A stretch of DNA of 11,136 nucleotides from CAZBUH01 sp964495095 (lineage in GTDB: Bacteria; Bacillota; Clostridia; Oscillospirales; Oscillospiraceae): positions 1 to 11,136 of the forward strand of contig CAZBUH010000069.1 in NCBI GenBank assembly GCA_964495095.1. Direction: 5' to 3'. Position 1 is the first letter of the stretch; the number at the start of each line of letters is the position of its first letter. Position numbers and translations under genes: made by a program. This document shows, in pieces, positions 6,179 through 11,136 of the stretch. The notes beneath the pieces were generated by a model. That model did not search any database. It had not been told where the DNA came from and saw only the letters and a program-made list of their open reading frames with translations.

Positions 6179-6208
6179 GGCTTGGGAGGGTTATTACCCT
6201 CCCAAGCC
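6179..6208 (-). other. Strong hairpin spanning the mazF stop codon
   Basis: 13-bp perfect stem ggcttgggagggt (6179-6191) with accctcccaagcc (6196-6208), 4-base loop. On the minus strand the 5' arm encodes the last mazF codons (GLGG) and the loop begins within the TAA. There is no T-run after it, so it is not a standard intrinsic terminator; it could protect the mRNA 3' end or mark a processing point. Confidence 0.65.
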
Positions 6209-6559
6209 GTTATTCAGTCCGAAGCTCACAGCAATCGCATTGTCCACCCTGTTCATAAGGTTGTCGTCGAGCTTACCCATGCGATCTTTGAGGCGGCGCT
6301 TATCAATGGTCCGTATCTGCTCCAAAAGCACCACGGAATCCTTCGTAAGGCCGTAGCTCTTGGCTTCCAGCTCAATATGGGTGGGAAGCCTCGCTTTGTT
6401 TATCTGGGATGTGATAGCGGCTGCTATCACCGTCGGGCTGTGTTTATTGCCCGTGTCATTCTGCACTATAAGTACAGGACGCATGCCGCCCTGCTCGCTG
6501 CCCACTACCGGGCTCAGGTCGGCATAATAGATGTCTCCGCGTTTTACTCCATTAAGCAC
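6194..6559 (-). CDS. mazF: MazF/PemK-family endoribonuclease toxin (NdoA-like)
   Basis: MazF toxins are sequence-specific, ribosome-independent mRNA endonucleases. The 121-residue product has the family blocks RGDIYYADLSPVVGSEQGG (7-25), MRPVLIVQND (26-35), AAAITSQ (46-52) and LLEQIRTIDKRRL (78-90). R27 and T50 match the catalytic Arg and Thr of B. subtilis MazF. The start is GTG at 6557-6559; GGAG lies about 11 bases upstream, a loose spacing that may keep translation low. The location next to alr is the same as ndoA in B. subtilis, but the antitoxin gene (ndoAI/mazE) that belongs between them is missing. It has its own promoter past the alr stop, a ~170-nt leader, and hairpins before and at the end of the gene. 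Confidence 0.96.
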   Translation of the reverse strand: MLNGVKRGDIYYADLSPVVGSEQGGMRPVLIVQNDTGNKHSPTVIAAAITSQINKARLPTHIELEAKSYGLTKDSVVLLEQIRTIDKRRLKDRMGKLDDNLMNRVDNAIAVSFGLNNGLGG

Positions 6560-6593
6560 GCAGCTTCACTCTCCGATGAATGTATAGTCGCCG

Positions 6594-6626
6594 CGGTTAC
6601 ATTAAATTTCCAATACTATGTAACCG
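6594..6626. repeat. 9-bp inverted repeat in the mazF leader
   Basis: cggttacat (6594-6602) and atgtaaccg (6618-6626) are perfect complements separated by 15 AT-rich bases. It ends 35 bases before the mazF GTG and lies well inside the inferred transcript. It may be an operator for a dimeric regulator, or an RNA hairpin near the ribosome site. Confidence 0.6.
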
Positions 6627-6690
6627 GACTGCTATAATTCTTTCACAAAGCGAAACAAAATATACAATTATCAAAAATTATTCTGCTCGC

Positions 6691-6707
6691 GGGGAGTTTC
6701 CCTCCCC
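6691..6707 (-). other. Hairpin near the 5' end of the mazF leader
   Basis: 6-bp G/C stem ggggag (6691-6696) with ctcccc (6702-6707), loop of five. The nearest T-run on the minus strand is about 13 bases on, so it is not a good terminator. It is the only structure that could end alr transcripts or attenuate mazF. Confidence 0.35.
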
Positions 6708-6738
6708 TGACATTATATGCCCGGGAGACAGTGCTGAC

Positions 6739-6767
6739 AGTATAACATATATACGCGGATTTTACAA
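6739..6767 (-). promoter_or_regulatory. mazF promoter
   Basis: Minus-strand -35 TTGTAA (6762-6767), 17-base spacer, -10 TATACT (6739-6744). The -35 begins directly after the alr stop codon. Transcription should start near 6732, giving a leader of about 170 nt. This lets mazF and the two genes behind it be expressed apart from alr. Confidence 0.75.
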
Positions 6768-6768
6768 C

Positions 6769-7908
6769 TCACTTATAAAATCTCGGTACGCGCTTCGAGA
6801 CGGCGCACAAAAGCTCGTAGGATACCGTCCCCGCCTTTTCCGCCTGCTCCTCCGGCGATATATACCCGTCCCCGTCCCGGCCGAAAACAGTCACCGCATC
6901 GCCCACCCGGGCCTCCGGGATGTCTGTCACGTCTATCATGCACATGTCCATACATATCCTGCCCACCTGCGGCGCCCGTTTGCCCCGGACCAGAACCTCC
7001 ATCTTGTTGGAGAGCACCCTGTGCAGGCCGTCGGCGTAGCCTATGGTGATTACGGCAATCCTTCTGGGCGAGTCGGTGGTATAAATTCTGCCGTAGCTCA
7101 CGGAGTAGCCGGCCCCGAATTCCTTTATCTGTGCTATCCTGGCCTTAAGCTCCATAGCGGGGCGAAGCTCTATATCCCCCCTGTCGCTGCCGGGATATAG
7201 GCCGTAAAGGGCAAGCCCCGGCCGCACCATGTCGAGATATGTGCCGCTGTGGCTTATCATGGCCCCGCTGTTGGCGCAGTGGCGTATCCTGAATTTATGT
7301 CCGGTGCGTTTTTCAATCTCATCGACGGTTTTCAGAAAGTCCCTGTACTGCTTTTCGGTGTACTCCTCGCCGCCGTCCACGTCGGACACTGCAAAATGGG
7401 TGAATACCCCCTCGTAATCCATGGCGGGCAGGCTCAGGGCCTCCTCTATCTCCGCCATATTGGCCTCCGCCTCCCCGTCGTGGCAGGTAAACCCCAGGCG
7501 GCCCATGCCGCTGTCAAGCTTCAAATGGGCTTTCAGGACGCCGCCGGCCTTCTGCGCCCTGCGCGAAAACTCCTTGGCTATATCGAGGGAATTTACCGTC
7601 TGGGTAACATTATCCTGTATAAGCTCCGCCGTGGACTCCGCCCCGGTGTAGCCTAAAATCAGGATGGGCGTTTTAAGGCCCATTTTCCGCAGGGTCTTTG
7701 CCTCCTCTATCTCCGCCACCGCAAAATAGTCCGCCCCCAGCTTTTCCAGCAGCGGCGCTATCTCATATACGCCGTGGCCGTATGCGTCAGCCTTCATTAC
7801 CGCCAGGAAGCGGCATCCCTCCGGCAGCTTTGCCCGCATGGCCTTATAGTTGTGCTCTATATTTTCAAGGCTTATTTCGGCCCACGCTCTCTTTTGCAGA
7901 TCGTCCAT
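6769..7908 (-). CDS. alr: Alanine racemase
   Basis: This PLP enzyme interconverts L- and D-alanine and supplies D-alanine for peptidoglycan. The 379-residue product has the N-terminal RAWAEISLENIEHN, the PLP lysine K39 in VMKADAYGHG, KLDSGMGRLGF (130-140) with R137, the catalytic tyrosine Y272 in SVSYGRIY, and the TIGYADGLHR, VGRICMDMCMIDVTD and VSYELLCAVSKRVPR blocks of the C-terminal domain. Length is normal. The ATG lies 20 bases after the lipoprotein stop; the only ribosome-site candidate is AAAAGGG about 14 bases upstream, poor for a gene of this importance, so translation may depend on ribosomes leaving the gene before. Confidence 0.98.
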   Translation of the reverse strand: MDDLQKRAWAEISLENIEHNYKAMRAKLPEGCRFLAVMKADAYGHGVYEIAPLLEKLGADYFAVAEIEEAKTLRKMGLKTPILILGYTGAESTAELIQDNVTQTVNSLDIAKEFSRRAQKAGGVLKAHLKLDSGMGRLGFTCHDGEAEANMAEIEEALSLPAMDYEGVFTHFAVSDVDGGEEYTEKQYRDFLKTVDEIEKRTGHKFRIRHCANSGAMISHSGTYLDMVRPGLALYGLYPGSDRGDIELRPAMELKARIAQIKEFGAGYSVSYGRIYTTDSPRRIAVITIGYADGLHRVLSNKMEVLVRGKRAPQVGRICMDMCMIDVTDIPEARVGDAVTVFGRDGDGYISPEEQAEKAGTVSYELLCAVSKRVPRFYK

Positions 7909-7928
7909 TTTAATGTTTTCAACCCTTT

Positions 7929-8507
7929 TTAACTGATTTTTGCCCCGTTGAACTCGCAGGCTATCACCCGCCTGCCGCTGCTCAGTATCTCCGCCCGCAT
8001 GGGCATACCGCTGTCCTTAAAAAACCAGGTCTGGAGCGTCTCCCCGTCGGTGACCCGGTAAGTCACCTTCAGCGTGTCGGAGCCGGAATATTTCTCATAC
8101 ACCGCGCCGGATATGTAGCCGCTCTGCCACATGGATATCATAAGCGGCACGGCCCCGGCAGGCTCCAGCCCGTCCCCGTCCAGCGCCCCGGCGGACAGCT
8201 CCGCGCCGTCGTAGCTTATCTCCAGGCCGCCGTCCGTTACCTCTGCCATAAGTCCCGCTATGCTCTCCGGCTCCAGCACCTTTAATTCACAGGTGTCGCC
8301 GTCGCCCACACAGCATATCACATATTCAAAAAGCCTGTCTCCGTAGTCCGCAGTGATTTTCGCCGTAAGCTCATAGCTTTCCGCGGATATGTATTTCGTC
8401 CTCAGCTCCAGCGCCTGTTCCTGGGCTTTTCCGCCGTCAGTGACGGCACAGGAGCACATCGCCGCCAAAATTGCTGTCATTAGTGCAAGTGAAGCCACTT
8501 GCCGCAA
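7929..8507 (-). CDS. Small lipoprotein, likely YdcC/LolA-like
   Basis: A 192-residue putative lipoprotein. It begins MRQVASLALMTAILAAMCSC, a lipoprotein signal peptide in which either C18 or C20 could be lipidated; the spacing fits but neither is a perfect lipobox. The rest is about 170 residues with alternating strands (SYELTAKITADYG, LFEYVICCVGD, LKVTYRVTDGE, TWFFKDSGMPMRAEILSSGRRVIACEFN) that fit a LolA-type half-barrel, and the position before alr is that of B. subtilis ydcC. The start is TTG at 8505-8507, supported by GGAGG nine bases upstream within the last codons of nnr, only four bases away. The family call rests mainly on fold impression and gene order. Confidence 0.8.
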   Translation of the reverse strand: MRQVASLALMTAILAAMCSCAVTDGGKAQEQALELRTKYISAESYELTAKITADYGDRLFEYVICCVGDGDTCELKVLEPESIAGLMAEVTDGGLEISYDGAELSAGALDGDGLEPAGAVPLMISMWQSGYISGAVYEKYSGSDTLKVTYRVTDGETLQTWFFKDSGMPMRAEILSSGRRVIACEFNGAKIS

Positions 8508-8511
8508 ACTC

Positions 8512-10002
8512 TTATACCTCCGTTACTGATTTTACAGCCTCCGGCAGCATATTGAGCATATCTCCCGGCGTCATGGAGTACTCCCCGAATTTCCCGGCGC
8601 ACATGTCGCCGGCAAGCCCGTGAAGATACACCGCCGCCAGCACGGCGTCCTTAATCGGGAAGCCCTGGCCCGCAAAGGACAGCACCATTCCCGCCAGCAC
8701 GTCCCCGCTTCCGCCTCTTGCCATGCCCGGGTTTCCCGTAGTGTTGACCCAGGCCGTCCCATCGGGAAAAGCCGTCACTGTCCTGTGGCCCTTCAGCACC
8801 AGGATGCAGCCGTTTTCCTGTGCAAAATCCGACGCCGCTCTCATTCTGCCGCCGCTGCCCACAGCGCCCCCCAGCCGCTGGAATTCTCCCTCGTGGGGCG
8901 TCAGTATCACCGGGCATCCGGCTTTTTTCAGTACATCTATATTCCCGGAAACGGCGTTTATTCCGTCCGCGTCAAGTATAAGAGGCGTCCGGGCACTCTC
9001 CAGCGCGAGGCGCACCAGCTCCGCCGTCTTTTCCGTATTCCCCATACCTGGGCCTATAAGGCAGGCATCGCACCGGCTTAGCCTATCCAAAATATCCTCC
9101 GGCTTTTTCGCGGGAAAGGGCATCGCCTCGAGGCATCTCACGGCGGTTATGGCGTAGATATCCTCCGGCACACCCAGCCATATGAGCCCGGAGCCGCACC
9201 GTGAGGCCGCCGCAGCCGACAGCACCGGCGCGCCTGTGTACCCCACGCTGCCGCCGGCGATAAGCACCTTTCCGTAGTCTCCCTTGTGGGATATCCGCTC
9301 TCTCTTCGGCAGGGATATTTCCCCCGGGGCCACAGCGAAAAATTTCGTCTCCGCATTTTCCGTCATGCTGTCCGGGATTCCGATGTCCTTTACAAGCACC
9401 TTGCCCGAAAAGACGCAGCCCGGCTCGGAAAAGTGGCCCGGCTTTGCCATCGAAAAGGTCACCGTCACATCCGCTTTCACGGCCCGGCCGAGGATTCGGC
9501 CCGTGTCCGCCTCCACTCCGCTGGCTATATCCGCAGCAACCACCGGCGCGGCGGCGGAATTTATTATGTCCACAGCCTCGGCCCCGGCGCCCCGCATATC
9601 CGAATTAAGGCCGACGCCGAACATGGCGTCTATTATGACGCCGGCGCCCCGGCAGGCTCTCTGGGCATCCTCCCGGCTGAAATCCAGTATTTCGCCCCCA
9701 AGCTCCGCGTACCGGCGTTCCATTTCCAATGTATCAGGGGTCATTTTTTCCCGCTTTCCCACAAGGAAAAGCTCCGTTGAGACGCCCAGTTTTTTTAAGT
9801 ACACACCGGCGGCCACGCCGTCGCCGCCGTTATTGCCGCTGCCGCAGAAAATCACAGCGGAGCGGTTTTCGCCCATAAGCTCCAGCGCGGCCTTCGCCAC
9901 ATGCTCAGCAGCATTTGTCATAAGCAGCGTGGAAGGGGTCTTAAGGGTGTTTATTGTAAAATCGTCCATTTCCCGCATCATGGCGGAAGTTGAAAGCTTC
10001 AT
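8512..10002 (-). CDS. nnr: Bifunctional NAD(P)H-hydrate epimerase / ADP-dependent NAD(P)H-hydrate dehydratase
   Basis: This enzyme repairs damaged (hydrated) NADH and NADPH: the N-terminal domain epimerises R- to S-hydrates and the C-terminal domain dehydrates the S form using ADP. The 496-residue product shows both. The epimerase half (about 1-215) has FCGSGNNGGDG (52-62), IDAMFGVGL (124-132) and ADIASGVEADTG (157-168). The dehydratase half (about 230-496) has HKGDYGKVLIAGGSVGYTGAP (239-259), LDADGIN (343-349), LTPHEGEF (367-374) and the signature GNPGMARGGSGDVLAG (423-438). The ATG overlaps the stop of the preceding membrane-protein gene by four bases (ATGA); no strong ribosome site is present, so reinitiation is likely. 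Nnr next to alr and a LolA-like lipoprotein is common in Firmicutes. Confidence 0.97.
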   Translation of the reverse strand: MKLSTSAMMREMDDFTINTLKTPSTLLMTNAAEHVAKAALELMGENRSAVIFCGSGNNGGDGVAAGVYLKKLGVSTELFLVGKREKMTPDTLEMERRYAELGGEILDFSREDAQRACRGAGVIIDAMFGVGLNSDMRGAGAEAVDIINSAAAPVVAADIASGVEADTGRILGRAVKADVTVTFSMAKPGHFSEPGCVFSGKVLVKDIGIPDSMTENAETKFFAVAPGEISLPKRERISHKGDYGKVLIAGGSVGYTGAPVLSAAAASRCGSGLIWLGVPEDIYAITAVRCLEAMPFPAKKPEDILDRLSRCDACLIGPGMGNTEKTAELVRLALESARTPLILDADGINAVSGNIDVLKKAGCPVILTPHEGEFQRLGGAVGSGGRMRAASDFAQENGCILVLKGHRTVTAFPDGTAWVNTTGNPGMARGGSGDVLAGMVLSFAGQGFPIKDAVLAAVYLHGLAGDMCAGKFGEYSMTPGDMLNMLPEAVKSVTEV

Positions 10003-10568
10003 TCCCGTTCACCGGCCTTGCGCTCATATCCCCTGAGTTTTGTGCCGCGCACAAACTGGGCGAAAGCATCCAGCATACGCCTGGACGGCGAAAATACCAG
10101 CAGCGTATACTTTTCGTTCTCGTCCCGCAGGATTATAAACCAGTTTTCAGGGGAATTTTTGACCTTGGAAGCGTCGATTATATTATCAAACACCCCGTCC
10201 CACTGCTCCTTATACTCATCGGTCAGCGGGGCCATAAGCTCTACGTCGCGGCAGCCGAAGCTTATAAGGCGTTTTCTTTTACGTTTTCCCAGTATCTGGT
10301 CAACATCGACGTCGCCGCTGAAAAAGGCGTACTCGTACTCCTTTACGGTAAAGCGGAAGGTATAAAACACCCCCAACACCGCGATAAAAAATATCACCGA
10401 TGTAAAAGTGTTGGCGTACTGGTAGGACATGAGAAGCCCCATGGCAAAATATCCGGCAATAACCAGGGCCATGCCCAGCACTATGGAGAGCAGCCGGAGG
10501 GTTATCCGGAACATCGCGTCGCTCCGCCGCACAAGCTCCTCTACAAAAACGTCGTTATAGGTCTGCAT
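9999..10568 (-). CDS. Two-helix membrane protein of unknown function (possibly DUF6106)
   Basis: A 189-residue protein with an N-terminal cytosolic stretch (MQTYNDVFVEELVRRSDAM), two membrane helices at about 24-47 and 54-72, then a soluble part with EYEYAFFSGDVDVDQILGKRKRKRLISFGCRDVELMAP (77-114) and a C-terminal WFIILRDENEKYTLLVFSPSRRMLDAF. The layout resembles membrane-anchored pleckstrin-like (bPH/YcxB-type) proteins, and I tentatively match it to DUF6106 of Clostridia; no function is known. ATG with AGGGG at 8-base spacing. A near-consensus promoter lies just upstream, so it is the first gene of the transcript with nnr, the lipoprotein and alr. The basic run KRKRKR (95-100) may contact membrane lipids or nucleic acid; that is inference. 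Confidence 0.85.
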   Translation of the reverse strand: MQTYNDVFVEELVRRSDAMFRITLRLLSIVLGMALVIAGYFAMGLLMSYQYANTFTSVIFFIAVLGVFYTFRFTVKEYEYAFFSGDVDVDQILGKRKRKRLISFGCRDVELMAPLTDEYKEQWDGVFDNIIDASKVKNSPENWFIILRDENEKYTLLVFSPSRRMLDAFAQFVRGTKLRGYERKAGERE

Positions 10569-10605
10569 AGATTTTTCCCCTTTTATTTATAAACGGTACT
10601 GTTAA

Positions 10606-10634
10606 ATTATATTGCTTTTTGAACGATTAGTCAA
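10606..10634 (-). promoter_or_regulatory. Promoter of the membrane protein-nnr-lipoprotein-alr operon
   Basis: Minus-strand -35 TTGACT (10629-10634), 17-base spacer, -10 TATAAT (10606-10611), 11 of 12 consensus bases. The leader should be about 30 nt. This is the best sigma-A promoter in the window. Confidence 0.9.
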
Positions 10635-10852
10635 TCAGGAGGCGGGGATTTGATAGTTTTACCGTGCAGGGGAAATAAAAATCCGGCGCTGTCGCCTAAG
10701 CGGTTATTTTGAGCTTTCAGCGCGTCCTGACAGCATCCAAACAGACCGTAATAAGCTATCAGCGCAGGATTGAAGGCTCCCTTGCCCCGGTGTCATGCCC
10801 TTAGCAGTTCCCGATACGCTGTGAGCGGCCGGCCCAATGCAGGACTCTTCCC
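10635..10852. other. Intergenic stretch without a recognisable gene
   Basis: No frame on either strand looks coding. Two near-identical 12-mers, agctttcagcgc (10712-10723) and agctatcagcgc (10754-10765), lie 42 bases apart. A small inverted motif ggcgctgtcgcc (10685-10696) is followed on the minus strand by GGATTTTTATTT and could be a weak terminator for something upstream. The stretch may be a decayed gene. Confidence 0.5.
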
Positions 10853-10954
10853 ATGTGGCGGAAGCTCCACGCAATGGTAAATGATTATCTCGACAGCATA
10901 ACCGTCGCAGATTTGATGAATACCGGCAGCGACGGTGACAATTACGTTATATAG
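10853..10954 (+). other. Possible 33-residue plus-strand ORF or C-terminal gene remnant
   Basis: From ATG 10853 the plus strand reads MWRKLHAMVNDYLDS then ITVADLMNTGSDGDNYVI and a TAG stop. The composition resembles a real protein C-terminus (amphipathic helix, then acidic tail), and a terminator-like hairpin begins two bases after the stop. AGGA lies about nine bases before the ATG. No family is recognised and no plus-strand promoter is evident, so it may equally be the tail of a lost gene. It would be the only plus-strand gene in the window. Confidence 0.3.
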
Positions 10955-10955
10955 C

Positions 10956-10984
10956 AAAGGCCCGGACTTAACGTCCGGGCCTTT
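10956..10984. terminator. Terminator-like hairpin
   Basis: Perfect 12-bp stem aaaggcccggac (10956-10967) with its complement (10973-10984), 5-base loop. Flanking T-runs are only three long on either strand, so direction is not certain; it directly follows the plus-strand stop at 10954. Confidence 0.65.
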
Positions 10985-11136
10985 CAGGCTGTCGAATAAC
11001 CCCGGTTTTGCGCCAGGCAGACCGGAGCTTTGCGTGTAAAATGGCAAAAGCAGTGAAATAATAGAAAAGGTTAGCTCCGGATGGGTATCCTTCCGCCGCC
11101 GTTTTGCAAATTTTTTCAGACTTATGGCAGCAAATT
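10985..11136. other. Gene-free right edge, candidate dispersed repeat
   Basis: No convincing gene. The minus strand is open to the window edge but without a good start or ribosome site and with no family resemblance. An inverted pair, ccggagct (11023-11030) and agctccgg (11083-11090), lies within it. The sequence style (short, non-coding, between genes) reminds me of intergenic repeats in gut Clostridia; that is an impression only. Confidence 0.3.

Noticed and set aside
6560..6732. Tiny minus-strand frame (MSGEGNSPRAE) in the mazF leader as an antitoxin
   Set aside because: At 11 codons and without a ribosome site it cannot be a MazE-type protein.
9284..10036. 250-codon plus-strand open frame
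   Set aside because: It lies opposite the confident nnr gene, is rich in Ser, Pro and Ala from reading GC-rich codons backwards, and has no family motif.
10793..11047. 84-codon minus-strand frame at the right edge
   Set aside because: It starts at TTG without a ribosome site, passes straight through the 12-bp hairpin, and has no recognisable domain.

Overview
The window reads as a chromosomal segment from a moderately GC-rich Firmicute, most likely a gut-type Clostridia (Oscillospirales-like; this is inferred from gene order, codon use and strong Shine-Dalgarno sites, not from a search). Every confident gene lies on the minus strand, so transcription runs from the right end to the left end. 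No rRNA, tRNA, CRISPR array or complete mobile element is seen.

Right to left, the first ~500 bases (11136-10635) hold no convincing gene: a candidate dispersed repeat, a 12-bp terminator-like hairpin and a 33-codon plus-strand reading frame that may be a small gene or a remnant. A near-consensus promoter (TTGACT-17-TATAAT) then drives a tight cluster: a two-helix membrane protein of unknown function, the bifunctional NAD(P)H-hydrate repair enzyme (Nnr), a small lipoprotein and alanine racemase. The lipoprotein-alr-mazF order matches the Bacillus subtilis ydcC-alr-ndoAI-ndoA neighbourhood. A second good promoter just past alr drives a MazF-type endoribonuclease gene; the antitoxin gene expected between alr and mazF is absent. 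Downstream of mazF, with no separate promoter visible, lie two uncharacterised genes: a secreted protein and a protein with a five-heptad proline-rich linker. The Shine-Dalgarno site of the second is built into a terminator-like hairpin.

The left half is the classic Firmicutes rplS-lepB-rbgA-rnhB-yraN cluster. rplS has its own strong promoter, a ~95-nt leader and a perfect terminator. Between rplS and lepB sits a short broken gene resembling the N-terminus of a sigma-70-family factor, followed by a second terminator. lepB restarts from its own -10 box, and lepB, rbgA and rnhB are joined by 1-4 base stop/start overlaps. After a 54-base gap come yraN, an M19-family dipeptidase and threonine synthase, which is cut by the left edge. 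Functionally this run covers ribosome assembly (bL19, RbgA), protein export (SPase I), RNA/DNA hybrid removal (RNase HII) and amino-acid/peptide metabolism.

No clearly new biological system is proven here. The best candidates for novelty are the solitary mazF with its structured leader and the two unknown genes behind it, the hairpin that looks like both terminator and ribosome-binding site, and the decayed sigma-factor gene inserted into an otherwise conserved ribosomal cluster.
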